From assembly GCF_004794105.1 (NCBI RefSeq), contig NZ_SRYR01000001.1, positions 1,475,768-1,539,767 of the forward strand: 64,000 nucleotides of DNA. The letters run 5' to 3'. The stretch is from Clostridium sartagoforme (GTDB lineage: Bacteria > Bacillota > Clostridia > Clostridiales > Clostridiaceae). The translations under genes were made by a program, and so were the position numbers. Below, one piece after another: positions 43,861 through 54,273 of the stretch (its first letter is position 1; each line of letters begins with the position of its first letter). Below the pieces are notes generated by a model, which was not told the DNA's origin, ran no database searches, and worked only from the letters and a program-made list of their open reading frames with translations.

Positions 43861-45657
43861 CTATTGTAGTATATTTATTACAAAGTCTTTTGACTTATTG
43901 TAGCTTTCATCATCAACTTCTACTACCATAAAACTACCATTATCTCTATATTCCTCTTCTAAAACTCTTCCATTTCTATGAAGATATGAATTTATATCAC
44001 TTCTATCATAAGGAATTAAATATTCACATTTCTTCATTTTATAAGGAAGTTTTTCTTCAATTAAAGATAATAAACCATCTAGGTTAATACCTTCCTTTGC
44101 AGATATTTCTATAGTTTCATATTCTTTAGTAGCTTCTCTTATAGAATCTAAGTTTTCTTCTGAAGCCCTATCTATTTTATTTAAAACTAATATAGTATCC
44201 TTATCTTTAGCTCCTAATTCTTCAAGAACTTCTTCTACAGCTTCAACTTGCTCTAATGCATTATCTGAAGATGCATCTACAACATGGCATAAAAGATCTG
44301 AATAAATCACTTCTTCTAATGTAGACTTAAAAGCTTCAACTAAATCATGAGGCAACTTTCTAACAAATCCTACTGTATCTGTTATAGTTACAACTCCCTT
44401 GTTTTTTAAGATAATTGATCTAGTAGTAATATCTAATGTAGCAAATAACATATCAGCTTCAAAAACCTTCTCTTTTCCTTGAACTTCTTTTTGAGCTGCA
44501 ATATCACATAGTTTATTTCTAAGAGTTGATTTACCTGCATTAGTATATCCAACTAAAGAAACCTTAGGAATACTTTCTTTATTTCTCTTTTCTCTTTGAA
44601 CTTCTCTAGTCTTCTTAATTTTCTTTAATTCATCATTTAAATCATAAATAGTTTCTTTAATATGTCTTCTATCAGTTTCTAACTTCTTTTCTCCCGGTCC
44701 CTTAGTACCTATTCCTCCACCTGTTCTTGAAAGCATAGTACCTAAACCTTGTAATCTACTCATTCTATATTTAAGCTGTGCTAATTCTACTTGAATCTTA
44801 GCTTCTTTACTTCTAGCTCTTCTTGCAAATATCTCTAGTATTAATGTAGTTCTATCTATAACCTTTGCTCCTAAGGCAGCTTCTAAATTCCTAACTTGAG
44901 AGCCTGAAAGTTCATCATCAAATATTATTAAGTTAGCATGTTTACTTTGTCTTAATGATGCTATTTCAAAAACCTTACCTTTCCCTATATAAAAGGCTGG
45001 ATCTACTTTACTTCTACTTTGATATACCATATCTAATACTGGAATATCACAAGCCTTTGTTAATTCCTTTAATTCTTCTAAACTTTCTTTAGTATCAGAT
45101 CCAACTAAAATAGCCTTTTCTGCATTATCTTCTGTTATTTCTCTTTCCTTTATTAAACCTTCAATATGTTGAATCTTATCTAAAATATTTATAGAAAGTA
45201 ATTCATTTAAAGATAAATTTAACTTTTCTTCATAATCTAATAAATCATTAGTAATTGTTATCATTCCAAGAGAATAATCAGTTATTTTACCATCATATAC
45301 TCCAATAGCTACAATAGCATCTAACTTAAGCTTTAATAAAGCTGATAAATCTAAAGCTGATAAATTAGAATATCCATTTGGATGAGTATGAATCACCCTA
45401 ACTCCTGATAGTCTTCTTTCTCTAATATCAATCATTCCTATTTCTACAGATGTTGAGTCTCCTATTGTAATTGATACAACTTTTCCTCTTCTATCTACAG
45501 CAAGACTAACTTCTCTTTCTATATTAGAAGAAATTCTTGATATAGTCTGAATTATCTCTTCACTACAAACCTCATCTTTTAATACCCTTGCTCTATATAA
45601 GCCTTCAAGCTCATCTAAAAAGGTCTTCTTTACTCCTTCAGTATTACCAAATATCAT
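43861..45657 (-). CDS. hflX: HflX GTPase with an N-terminal JAMM-type metalloprotease-like domain
   Basis: 598 aa, well above the usual HflX length (about 420-430 aa). The HflX core starts near residue 178: signature SRTGGGIGTKGPGE (310-323), G1 VGYTNAGKS (370-377), DTVGF, and LNKIDRA, so a GTPase that splits or rescues ribosomes. The extra first 175 residues carry Glu49 (REVSLAVD) and H90-T-H92-x7-S100-x2-D103, the exact JAMM/JAB zinc motif (HxHx7SxxD). I infer a fused zinc isopeptidase-like domain. No splitting of the reading frame is seen. Own terminator. Confidence 0.9.
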   Translation of the reverse strand: MIFGNTEGVKKTFLDELEGLYRARVLKDEVCSEEIIQTISRISSNIEREVSLAVDRRGKVVSITIGDSTSVEIGMIDIRERRLSGVRVIHTHPNGYSNLSALDLSALLKLKLDAIVAIGVYDGKITDYSLGMITITNDLLDYEEKLNLSLNELLSINILDKIQHIEGLIKEREITEDNAEKAILVGSDTKESLEELKELTKACDIPVLDMVYQSRSKVDPAFYIGKGKVFEIASLRQSKHANLIIFDDELSGSQVRNLEAALGAKVIDRTTLILEIFARRARSKEAKIQVELAQLKYRMSRLQGLGTMLSRTGGGIGTKGPGEKKLETDRRHIKETIYDLNDELKKIKKTREVQREKRNKESIPKVSLVGYTNAGKSTLRNKLCDIAAQKEVQGKEKVFEADMLFATLDITTRSIILKNKGVVTITDTVGFVRKLPHDLVEAFKSTLEEVIYSDLLCHVVDASSDNALEQVEAVEEVLEELGAKDKDTILVLNKIDRASEENLDSIREATKEYETIEISAKEGINLDGLLSLIEEKLPYKMKKCEYLIPYDRSDINSYLHRNGRVLEEEYRDNGSFMVVEVDDESYNKSKDFVINILQ

Positions 45658-45777
45658 TTATATCACCCTACTTTATAATATATTAAGTCCATCACACAAA
45701 ACATTAATTATGCATTGGCACTCTATACTTTGTATTAATTATGTTTATATTATAAGTTATTGTCAAGTATTTATCCT

Positions 45778-46944
45778 CTAAGCTACTAAATTAAAAATTG
45801 AGTCATCTTCATTAAAAGTATTAACATTATATAGAAAAAGTACTTCTTTTATATCATTATTAATTAAATACTCTGAAACAGAATCTTTATAATACCTTAA
45901 ATCTATAAGAGAAATATTCCCATAATTTTCTGTTAAAAAAGGGATAAAATTATTTGCATATGAATCTTTTATTATCAATATCTTCTTATCAGTATTTTTG
46001 TCTGATTCAATTTCTATAAGTGGGTGATTTCCATCAAGAAAAACCTGATATTTATCTTTGTTATAAAGTTTTTCACTATTGAATAAACTTGGTTCCTTTT
46101 TTTGTTCAGTAACATAATTAACTAATATATTCTTGTTATTAGGAATATATATTTTCAGTTTATCTTTACCTAACCCATAGAGTCCTATCTTGGAAGATAG
46201 ACTGCCATAAAAGTCATTGGATGCTATTATGCTTTTGAACTCTTCTTTATTAGTAGCTTCTATTCCTGTGGCTTCACAAAAAGCCTTGTATCCTAAATAT
46301 GCCCCTTCAGATGTCCAATGATGATCAGTTTTAAAATAAATATATTCATCTTTGTATTGTTCTAATTTATCATGTACTGTAATAAAGTTGATATCTTCTG
46401 ATAAATTTCTTTCTACTTTTTTGATATATTCTATCTCATCATCAACTGGAGAATACTTTGGCAATTTATCATTTAGAATACTTGTAGCAGTTGGTACTAA
46501 CATAAAATTAATATTTAAATCTGTATTTAATTTCTTAAATTCATTAATAACATTTACTTTATTAAATAAATCCTCATTTGATGTTATTTTAAAATCTTCA
46601 AATAACTGATTATCTTCACCTATATAAACATTGTTTATTTTATTTTTCCCTATCATCAATTCAATTCTTGATTTAAATGATATAAAATTTGTTCTCTTAA
46701 AGAATTGATCTGCAACATAACTATTTAAGTTTTCTGTATAATTTTCTGATAGGATTCTAGGTCTACTTTGTAAATTTCTATTTTCAACCTCAGAAAAATT
46801 TTTATCTAAGCTTATAAAATTTGCTATTACAAAAAATATTAATGCCAATATAAAGATAAATGATAATAACAAGAAATAACTTTCATTAAATTTCTTAATA
46901 TTTCTCTTAACAAATTTATTATTTTTCATTTTATAACTTTTCAT
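45778..46944 (-). CDS. DHHW-family AlgX/AlgJ-like cell-surface protein
   Basis: 388 aa. One N-terminal TM helix (about 25-48), then an SGNH-like extracellular domain with the DHHW motif in FKTDHHWTSEGAYLGYKAF, which relates it to alginate O-acetylation proteins AlgJ/AlgX. Expected to transfer the acyl group from the MBOAT-loaded donor to an extracellular glycan. Follows the MBOAT gene by 16 bases. Glycan substrate unknown. Confidence 0.85.
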   Translation of the reverse strand: MKSYKMKNNKFVKRNIKKFNESYFLLLSFIFILALIFFVIANFISLDKNFSEVENRNLQSRPRILSENYTENLNSYVADQFFKRTNFISFKSRIELMIGKNKINNVYIGEDNQLFEDFKITSNEDLFNKVNVINEFKKLNTDLNINFMLVPTATSILNDKLPKYSPVDDEIEYIKKVERNLSEDINFITVHDKLEQYKDEYIYFKTDHHWTSEGAYLGYKAFCEATGIEATNKEEFKSIIASNDFYGSLSSKIGLYGLGKDKLKIYIPNNKNILVNYVTEQKKEPSLFNSEKLYNKDKYQVFLDGNHPLIEIESDKNTDKKILIIKDSYANNFIPFLTENYGNISLIDLRYYKDSVSEYLINNDIKEVLFLYNVNTFNEDDSIFNLVA

Positions 46945-46960
46945 ATGTATTCACCTATTT

Positions 46961-48364
46961 CTAAAATCTAAAGTATAAAAATGGATTGTATGTTTCTGAT
47001 ACTAAATAAGCTATACTTACAATAAATATAATAAACTCTATAAATACTATTAGTACTAAATCCTTCGTTTTAAAGAACTTCATAATATTTTCAATAGACT
47101 TTTTAAGAATATCCGTTGCTAACACTATGGATAGTATAATTAATATTATATTAGTACTAATTAAATATGCCCCTAATTTGTCAACAGTAACATGTCCAAA
47201 TCCAAACATTACCTTTATATATTCAATTGCTGAGCTTAAATTATTAGCGTCAAAGAATACCCATCCTATTGTAACAATTATCATTGTATATAAGTGACAT
47301 ATATACTTAGGTAACTTATGTAATAGCTTTTTTAAAAAGAACTTTTCAAAATATAGTATGAAGCCAAAATAAAGTCCCCAAACAATAAAGTTCCAGCTTG
47401 CGCCATGCCATAATCCAGTTGTTAGCCATACAATAATAATATTTCTTAATTGAATTAAATTTCCTCTTCTATTCCCACCTAAAGGAATATATAAATACTC
47501 CTTGAACCAACTACCAAGTGAAATATGCCATCTTCTCCAAAACTCTGTTATGCTTTTTGACATATATGGATAATTAAAGTTTTCTAAGAAATCAAACCCA
47601 AACATTTTCCCAAGTCCAATTGCCATATCTGAATATCCACTAAAATCAAAATATATCTGCAATGTAAATGCTACTATACCTATCCAAGCTGCTAATAATG
47701 ATAAATTATCAATATTAACGCTCTTTACTTCCATCCAAATAGCTCCTAAATTATTAGCTATTAAAACTTTTTTGGCTAATCCAATAATAAACCTTTCAAC
47801 ACCTTGTCCAAATTTATATATGGTTACTTTTCTATATTCTATTTCTTTTTCTATATCAGAGTACTTTACAATAGGCCCTGCTACAAGTTGTGGGAACATT
47901 AGCACATATAAAGAAAACTTTATTATATTACTTTGAGGAATTACTTTGCCTTTATAAACATCTACTATATAAGATATTAATTGAAAAGTATAAAATGATA
48001 TTCCTAATGGTAAAGAAATTTCTCTTACATTTAAATTAACATTAAAAACTATATTTATATTTTCTATAATAAAAGAATAATATTTAAAAAATACCAGTAT
48101 AGCTATGTTAATCAATGTAATTGTAAAAAGAATTAACCTCTTCTTTTCGATATTGTATCTATTTTTATAAATTAATATTGATAAAATATAATTTACTATC
48201 ATACTAAGTATTATTAAAAATATATATCTTGGTTCACCTAATGTATAAAATATAATACTAAAAATTAATAATATTATATTTTTATATTTATAAGGTGAAA
48301 TATAATAAACTAATAATACTATAGGTAAGAATACAAAAATAAAAGCTAAACTACTAAAAACCAT
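46961..48364 (-). CDS. MBOAT-family membrane O-acyltransferase, AlgI-like
   Basis: 467 aa, about eleven TM helices. Family segments: LPLGISFYTFQLISYIVDVYKG, FPQLVAGPIVKYSD, YSDMAIGLGKMFGF, ITEFWRRWHISLGSWFKEYLYIPLGGNRRG and GLWHGASWNFIVWG (active-site His). Moves an acyl group across the membrane for polymer decoration. Grouped with DUF4358, SGNH and DHHW genes; the whole operon reads as one surface O-acylation module. Confidence 0.95.
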   Translation of the reverse strand: MVFSSLAFIFVFLPIVLLVYYISPYKYKNIILLIFSIIFYTLGEPRYIFLIILSMIVNYILSILIYKNRYNIEKKRLILFTITLINIAILVFFKYYSFIIENINIVFNVNLNVREISLPLGISFYTFQLISYIVDVYKGKVIPQSNIIKFSLYVLMFPQLVAGPIVKYSDIEKEIEYRKVTIYKFGQGVERFIIGLAKKVLIANNLGAIWMEVKSVNIDNLSLLAAWIGIVAFTLQIYFDFSGYSDMAIGLGKMFGFDFLENFNYPYMSKSITEFWRRWHISLGSWFKEYLYIPLGGNRRGNLIQLRNIIIVWLTTGLWHGASWNFIVWGLYFGFILYFEKFFLKKLLHKLPKYICHLYTMIIVTIGWVFFDANNLSSAIEYIKVMFGFGHVTVDKLGAYLISTNIILIILSIVLATDILKKSIENIMKFFKTKDLVLIVFIEFIIFIVSIAYLVSETYNPFLYFRF

Positions 48365-48386
48365 ATTTATTACCTCATTTTTTACT

Positions 48387-48863
48387 TTATCTAAAGTGTT
48401 TATTAATTATCTTTTCAATATTTTTATTATCTTCATTAACTATATATATTAAATTTGTACCTTTAATCTTAAAAATACTACTTTCTAAAAGTGAATATGC
48501 ATCAGCATTATAATCTTTAAAACTACTTTTTTTATTATCTATGACTTTACTTATATTTTCTTTATTAGCTTTTAATAAATCCTCATCTTTAAAATTTAAA
48601 ACTAAAATTTCTTTTGGATTCATGTTATTATCAGATTTATAAAATATATAGTTATTTATATCATTTATAGAAACACCATATATTTTCCTTAAATCATCTA
48701 TTGTACCTTTTTTATAATCTTCAGTTATAATCTTATTAATATCCTCACTTAGAGCATCTATATTCAATTCCTTTTCTTTTAAAAATGGATAAGCTAAAAT
48801 AAAAATTAATACTACAAATAATATCTCAATAATATAAATCCTTGAATATTTCCCTCTAATCAT
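48387..48863 (-). CDS. DUF4358 protein, membrane-anchored
   Basis: 158 aa: a TM anchor (about 7-25), then an extracellular domain with the DUF4358 pattern (KKGTIDDLRKIYGVSINDINNYIFYKS). The family is almost always next to MBOAT/DHHW genes; role unknown, possibly a scaffold or acceptor-side partner. Four bases between this gene and the SGNH gene upstream. Confidence 0.75.
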   Translation of the reverse strand: MIRGKYSRIYIIEILFVVLIFILAYPFLKEKELNIDALSEDINKIITEDYKKGTIDDLRKIYGVSINDINNYIFYKSDNNMNPKEILVLNFKDEDLLKANKENISKVIDNKKSSFKDYNADAYSLLESSIFKIKGTNLIYIVNEDNKNIEKIINKHFR

Positions 48864-48867
48864 CCTT

Positions 48868-49641
48868 TTACTCTCCTATCAAAATGCTTTCCTTTAACGT
48901 CTCTAGCCAAATATTATAAAACTCATATTTAAAATGAATCCCATCTCCCTCATATAAATCTATTCTGTTACTAATTTTAGAATTTACATCAACATATGTT
49001 GCATTTGTTTCAGCGCAAACCTCTTTGATAATATTTCTAAATTTATATATATTTTCATTAGTTAATCTATAGTTAGTATTTATGGCATTACTCATTACAT
49101 CTGTAGGTGAAATTGCATATATTTTTACTTTCGGTAATTCACTTCTTATGCTATTAATTAAACTTATATATGTTTCTCTAAACTTATCTTCTGTTAAATT
49201 TTCATTTAAACCATCAAATTCAATTACATCATTCATGCCATAAAAAAGAACTACAATTTCAGGATTTATTTGCTTAATCTTATCTATTTTACTAATTGCA
49301 TCTTTGACATTATCTCCTTTTTCAGCTATAACATTATACTCATTAACTAATTCATAATCTATTAATCCTTCTGTTATTGAATCACCTAAAAATACAGTAT
49401 TCTTATATAACTGATAAAAACTAATTTCTTCAGAAACTTGTATTTTTTCTTTATCTTTAGATTTTTCTTTTTCTAGTTTAATACTATTTTTAACAGTTTC
49501 AATATCATTATTATTATTTAAAACTTCTACAGCTTTATTAATTGTTTTATTATCATTAATCATGATAGAACTAAAAAAAACTCCTCTTATACTTATAAAA
49601 ATTAATATTATACTTAATAAAATTAGCATCAATCTCTTCAT
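48868..49641 (-). CDS. SGNH/GDSL-type esterase or acyltransferase, secreted/membrane-anchored
   Basis: 257 aa from the ATG at 49641 behind GAGGTG. Signal/TM segment (about 5-22), then an SGNH domain: TVFLGDSITEGLID (catalytic Ser), the conserved Gly region AEKGDNV, LFYGMNDVIEF (Asn) and GDGIHFKYEFYNIWLE (Asp-x-x-His). First gene of the surface acylation operon; may remove or transfer acyl groups on the glycan. Confidence 0.85.
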   Translation of the reverse strand: MKRLMLILLSIILIFISIRGVFFSSIMINDNKTINKAVEVLNNNNDIETVKNSIKLEKEKSKDKEKIQVSEEISFYQLYKNTVFLGDSITEGLIDYELVNEYNVIAEKGDNVKDAISKIDKIKQINPEIVVLFYGMNDVIEFDGLNENLTEDKFRETYISLINSIRSELPKVKIYAISPTDVMSNAINTNYRLTNENIYKFRNIIKEVCAETNATYVDVNSKISNRIDLYEGDGIHFKYEFYNIWLETLKESILIGE

Positions 49642-49886
49642 ATATAAACACCTCATATTAATTTATAATAAAATTATACTTACATTTATTTTTAAAAAGT
49701 TACAAAATAATTACATAGTAAATACATATTTGTTATTTTAAATATAACTTTACTACTTTAATATGACTTAATGCCTAAAATAAAGTTGCAAATATAATGA
49801 AAATATGTAATATTAAATTTATAATAAATTTAATTAGACATAAATATATAAGCTTTTTCCATCATATTTTTAGGAGGATTAATCTA

Positions 49887-50414
49887 ATGGATGACAAAAA
49901 AAGAAACATACTTTTTACTGAAAGTGAAATAAAAAATAGAATTGATGAACTTGGAAAGGTAATAGCAGAAGATTATAAGGATAAAAACCTTTATGTACTT
50001 CCTTTATTAAGAGGAAGCTTTATATTCGGAGCCGATATCTTTAGAGCTATAGATTTAAAAGCTAAAGTTGGATTTATGACAACTTCAAGCTATGGTCACG
50101 GTGAAGAAAGTACTGGAGAAGTTAAAGTTGTTAATGATATCCCTGATAATATTGAAGGTTTTGATGTACTTATAGTTGATGATATAATAGATACTGGATA
50201 TACTATGGAATTTGTAATTAACTATGTTAAAAGTCGTGGTGCTAAATCTGTTAAGACTTGTACTCTTTTAGATAAGCCATCTAGAAGAAAAGTAGATTTA
50301 AAACCAGATTACTGCTGTTTTGAAATTGAAGACTTATTTGTAGTTGGATATGGTCTTGATTATGAAAGTTACTACAGAAATGTACCGTACGTATTTAACT
50401 GGGAAAGTAAATAA
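49887..50414 (+). CDS. hpt: Hypoxanthine phosphoribosyltransferase
   Basis: 175 aa from the ATG at 49887, behind TAGGAGG; a 30-codon in-frame extension upstream lacks a ribosome-binding site. PRPP loop VLIVDDIIDTGYTMEFV and the substrate loop LLRGSFIFGADIFRAI are present. Salvages hypoxanthine/guanine to IMP/GMP. The first plus-strand gene of this region, with its own terminator. Confidence 0.95.
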   Translation: MDDKKRNILFTESEIKNRIDELGKVIAEDYKDKNLYVLPLLRGSFIFGADIFRAIDLKAKVGFMTTSSYGHGEESTGEVKVVNDIPDNIEGFDVLIVDDIIDTGYTMEFVINYVKSRGAKSVKTCTLLDKPSRRKVDLKPDYCCFEIEDLFVVGYGLDYESYYRNVPYVFNWESK

Positions 50415-50439
50415 AAAGCTGCATTTAGCAGCTTTTTTT
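50415..50439 (+). terminator. Terminator of hpt
   Basis: 8-bp stem AAAGCTGC/GCAGCTTT (50415-50422 with 50428-50435), loop of 5, then T run; immediately behind the stop codon. Confidence 0.95.
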
Positions 50440-50592
50440 CAGTTAACAATTAACATTTAACAATTAGCAATTAAGGAAGTAATTTGTTCCAAATTACAAA
50501 ATTTAATTTCTTCTAATTACCAAAACTCCCACAGGAGTTTTTTCATTAATTTTTCATTATTCATTCTTAATTTTTCATTGTGCGGTAGCACA
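50440..50592 (+). repeat. Interspersed repeat R2, copy between hpt and yunB
   Basis: Right part matches 38227-38381: AAGGAAGTAATTTGTTCCAAA, a CTCC...GGAG hairpin (50525-50540 region), TTCATTCTTAATTTTTCATT and the end TGCGGTAGCAC. The left end lacks the GTGCTGTCGCA arm and begins with AATTAACATTTAACAATTAGC-type sequence, so the copy is degenerate on that side. Confidence 0.65.
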
Positions 50593-50596
50593 TTTT

Positions 50597-51253
50597 TTAG
50601 TTTTTATTTAAGTCTATTGCCGTTGACGGTGTTTTACCTACAATTATTGTTTCTGATATTGGAATTTGAGTTACTACTTCTACTTCTTCACTTTTAAATG
50701 GAACTATAACTTTCATCTTCATATTTACATTTAAATATATCTTATGTCTTGTCTGATTTATACCAGCACTTTCAAAAATAGATTCATAACTACTAGATAT
50801 ATTCCCAACTTGGGTCATTTTCACACCTATATCTGGCCCTAAATTATAAAAAACTAAGTTCTTAGTCATATATCCTAAAGGTACCTCTAACCCAATTTCT
50901 TCAAGCTCACCTATTCTTCTATTAGCTTCTAATACTAATTTTGAAGATAAGTAATTTAGTTTTACAGTATCAGCTCTTAGCATTGTAATATTTCCTTCAT
51001 TATCTTTATCTGTAATTATAACTTCTTCATAATTAAAATCCTTTGAATAAATATCTAATGCTGTTTCATTAATTATTTCTGTAGCCTCTCTTTTCATCCT
51101 CTCTTCCCCTATAGATAATACCGCTGGTAAAATATTTTTATTAAATAGGTATATTATGGAATTAAATAAAATAAATATGGCAATAATAGCCAATATAGTC
51201 TTAGGGTGTTTAATTTCAAATCGCATTTTAGGTTTTTTTGTATAATAGTTCAT
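50597..51253 (-). CDS. yunB: Sporulation protein YunB
   Basis: 218 aa from the ATG at 51253 (Shine-Dalgarno AGAAGGTG). N-terminal TM helix (about 18-38), then the YunB pattern: GEERMKREATEIINETA, and SYESIFESAGINQTRHKIYLNVNMKMKVIVPF. Mother-cell protein of endospore formers, acting in the membrane, with a role related to spore maturation. Divergent from the PBP1A gene. Confidence 0.9.
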   Translation of the reverse strand: MNYYTKKPKMRFEIKHPKTILAIIAIFILFNSIIYLFNKNILPAVLSIGEERMKREATEIINETALDIYSKDFNYEEVIITDKDNEGNITMLRADTVKLNYLSSKLVLEANRRIGELEEIGLEVPLGYMTKNLVFYNLGPDIGVKMTQVGNISSSYESIFESAGINQTRHKIYLNVNMKMKVIVPFKSEEVEVVTQIPISETIIVGKTPSTAIDLNKN

Positions 51254-51360
51254 AGGCACCTTCTAGAGTTATTATTTTACTCTTTATATAAATATGCTAT
51301 AATAAACTATATTATTTATTTCAAACCATTAAATAATTATTGATTATGAGGGAGGAACAA

Positions 51361-54036
51361 ATGGCTAATAAAGAAACTTCAAGATCAGAAAAAAGCCAAG
51401 CTAATGTTAAAAAGAAAGCAAACAATAGCAAAAGAAATAAAAAGAATAAAAAAGATAAAAATCAACCGAAATATAAAAAAATATTGAAAGGAACATTTCT
51501 TGGAATACTAATTGCTGGTCTTTTATGCTTTGTTGTGGGACTTGGCTATATATTTGCAATTATTAAAAGCACTGACCCATTAGATGTTAATGCGGTATTA
51601 AATTTAAACGAGCCTTCAATGCTATTTGATAGCGAAGGAAACTATATAGACAATTTACCTACAGAAGAAGAAAGATATAAAATAACACTAGATGAAATGT
51701 CACCATACTTAAAAGATGCTTATGTTTCAATTGAAGATGAACGTTTTTATAAGCATAGTGGTGTAGATTTTAAAAGAACTATAGGATCTGCCTTAAGCTC
51801 AGCAATAACCTATGTAACAGGCAAAGGAAATATCCAAGGTGGTTCCACTTTAACACAACAATTAATTAAGAACACATTACTTACTAATGATGTAAAAATA
51901 GAAAGAAAGGTTAGAGAAATCTATCTTTCATTAAGTCTTGAGAAAAAATTAAGTAAGGATCAGATATTAGAAGCCTACTTAAATACTATTCCTCTTGGAG
52001 GAAGGGTTTATGGTGTTGAGGCTGCTTCTAAATATTACTTTGATAAAAGTGCAAAGGACTTAAATTTAGCTGAGTCAGCTTTTTTAGCTGGTTTAACTCA
52101 AGCCCCTACAACTTATAGTCCATATTATCCTGATAATGTAGAAGATCCTACAATTTACTTAGATAGAACTAAAACTGTTCTTATGAAAATGAAGGAACTA
52201 GGTAAGATAAGTCAAGAAGAATATGATGAAGCTTATGCTTTTACTGATGCAAATAGCTTTGCATTTTCTCAAACTGTTATTACTTACAAGATAAACTATG
52301 AATGGTTTGTATATCCTGCAATAGATCAAGTTAGAAAAGATTTAAAGGAAACATATAAATATACAGATGAAGAAGTAGATAGATTATTCTCTACTGGAGG
52401 TCTAAAAATTTATACTACTATGGATAGAGCTATGCAAGATTCTACCCAAGCAGTATTAGATGATAGAAATAGTATTAAACAACTTGATATATACGCAAAC
52501 CCAGAAGTTACTGATGATACAGGAACTTTAAGGTTACAGGCTGCTGCATCAATTATTGATTATAGAACTGGTCAGGTAAAAGTATTAGTTGGTGGTAGAG
52601 GTGATCAACCAGCCAGATCTACTAATAGAGCTTATGATGCTCTAAGATCAATAGGTTCTACAACTAAACCAATAACTGTTTATGGACCTGCTATTGACAC
52701 TAAGGCTATTACAGCAGGTACTGTTTTTGATGATGCCTTATTGCCTGATTCAATTAAGGCTAAATATCCTGGATGGAACCCTCAAAACTGGGACTTTAAA
52801 TCTTCAGGATATATTACTGCTAGGCAATCCCTTGCTTTATCTAAAAATGTACCTACTATTATGGTTGAAGATAAGTTAGGTGTTGAAACTGGTCTTTCTT
52901 ATGCAGAAAAACTAGGATTAATTTATGGTCCAGAGTCAAAGACATTATCTGTACTATCCCTTGGTGAATTTACTGGTGAAAACTCAGATGGTACTTACGA
53001 TGGTGGTAATCCATTTATCCTAGCTTCTGCTTTTGGTACCTTTGGTAATAATGGTGTACGAGTTGAACCTACATTATATACTAAAGTTATAGATGGTAGT
53101 GGTAAAATATTATTAGAAGCTAATCCTAATAAAGAACAAATATTTTCACCACAAACAGCTTATATTATGAGAGATTTACTTAAGGGCCCATTGACCTTTG
53201 ATGGTGCTTTAGCAAAACTTTCTAATATGCCTGTAATTGGGAAAACAGGAACTACTAACTCTGTTACTGACTTCCTATTTGCCGGACTTACACCTTATTA
53301 TTCAGGTGCTGTGTGGATTGGATATGACAACCGTGAGCCAATGGGTGGAGCAAGTTACAGTTCATCTGCAGCTTCATTATGGGGAGCTATGATGGCACCA
53401 ATACATGCTAACTTAGAATATAAAGAATTTGATGGAAATCCTGGTGGAATTACTACAGCTACTATTTGTATGGACTCTGGTAAGAAAGCTACAGATCTTT
53501 GCGCTAGAGATCCTAGAGGCTCTAGAGCATATTCTGAAATGTTTATTTCAGGGACTGAACCTAGTGGTGTATGTGATGTTCACGTTACAGCTAAAGTAAA
53601 TAAAAACAATAATAAGTTAGCTACTGAAAATACACCTAAAAATTTAATTGTAGAAAAAGTTTTTATTAAGAAAACTAGCTCAAATAAAAACACAGCAGAT
53701 GCTCAATATGTTCTTCCAACTGAAAAGGATGATAGTAAACCACAAGTAAATGATGAAGAATTTAAATTATCTGATTTAGGTATTAAGGTAGGAAGTAATG
53801 CTGATGATGCAGTTAGTATTCTTCAATCTAAAGGTGTAAATGTCACAATTAAAAATAACGACTCAAAAAATAGAACAATTAAATCCATTTCTACTAATAA
53901 AGCTAAAAAAGGTGATACCATAACTATAGAACTTGAGGTTGATATTCCAGGAGAACCTGGCGATGGAGCTAGTGGTAATAATAGCGAAAATGGTAACGGA
54001 AATGAAAATGATAATAACACTGAAAATAATGGTTAA
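51361..54036 (+). CDS. Class A penicillin-binding protein (PBP1A family) with C-terminal PASTA domain
   Basis: 891 aa from the ATG at 51361 behind GGGAGG (a TTG seven codons earlier discarded). Very basic N terminus (many K/N), one TM helix (about 40-65), GT51 glycosyltransferase domain (catalytic Glu125 in IEDERFY; GGSTLTQQLIKNT), transpeptidase domain (S433-T-T-K436, S494-K-N, K628-T-G), then a PASTA domain (about 755-865) and a disordered Asn/Gly/Glu-rich tail. Bifunctional cell-wall synthase. Terminator 54061-54093. Confidence 0.95.
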   Translation: MANKETSRSEKSQANVKKKANNSKRNKKNKKDKNQPKYKKILKGTFLGILIAGLLCFVVGLGYIFAIIKSTDPLDVNAVLNLNEPSMLFDSEGNYIDNLPTEEERYKITLDEMSPYLKDAYVSIEDERFYKHSGVDFKRTIGSALSSAITYVTGKGNIQGGSTLTQQLIKNTLLTNDVKIERKVREIYLSLSLEKKLSKDQILEAYLNTIPLGGRVYGVEAASKYYFDKSAKDLNLAESAFLAGLTQAPTTYSPYYPDNVEDPTIYLDRTKTVLMKMKELGKISQEEYDEAYAFTDANSFAFSQTVITYKINYEWFVYPAIDQVRKDLKETYKYTDEEVDRLFSTGGLKIYTTMDRAMQDSTQAVLDDRNSIKQLDIYANPEVTDDTGTLRLQAAASIIDYRTGQVKVLVGGRGDQPARSTNRAYDALRSIGSTTKPITVYGPAIDTKAITAGTVFDDALLPDSIKAKYPGWNPQNWDFKSSGYITARQSLALSKNVPTIMVEDKLGVETGLSYAEKLGLIYGPESKTLSVLSLGEFTGENSDGTYDGGNPFILASAFGTFGNNGVRVEPTLYTKVIDGSGKILLEANPNKEQIFSPQTAYIMRDLLKGPLTFDGALAKLSNMPVIGKTGTTNSVTDFLFAGLTPYYSGAVWIGYDNREPMGGASYSSSAASLWGAMMAPIHANLEYKEFDGNPGGITTATICMDSGKKATDLCARDPRGSRAYSEMFISGTEPSGVCDVHVTAKVNKNNNKLATENTPKNLIVEKVFIKKTSSNKNTADAQYVLPTEKDDSKPQVNDEEFKLSDLGIKVGSNADDAVSILQSKGVNVTIKNNDSKNRTIKSISTNKAKKGDTITIELEVDIPGEPGDGASGNNSENGNGNENDNNTENNG

Positions 54037-54060
54037 TAATATTAAATAATATTTATAAGT

Positions 54061-54093
54061 AATAAGGATGATTATATTCATCCTTATTTTTTT
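54061..54093 (+). terminator. Terminator of the PBP1A gene
   Basis: Perfect 11-bp stem (54061-54071 with 54078-54088), loop of 6, T-tract to 54093. Confidence 0.93.
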
Positions 54094-54273
54094 ATCATTT
54101 TTACTATTGAATTATAACCTTTAAACTTATTCATTTTATATTGATTTGCACCTAAAAGCACCTGTTTTTTAACATTTTTATGAATATTTCTTATTCAATT
54201 CTTGCATTTTTATTATAATTATTATATTATATCTATTAGATAATTTTTTACTAAAGAAAAGGGGAATTGTTAT

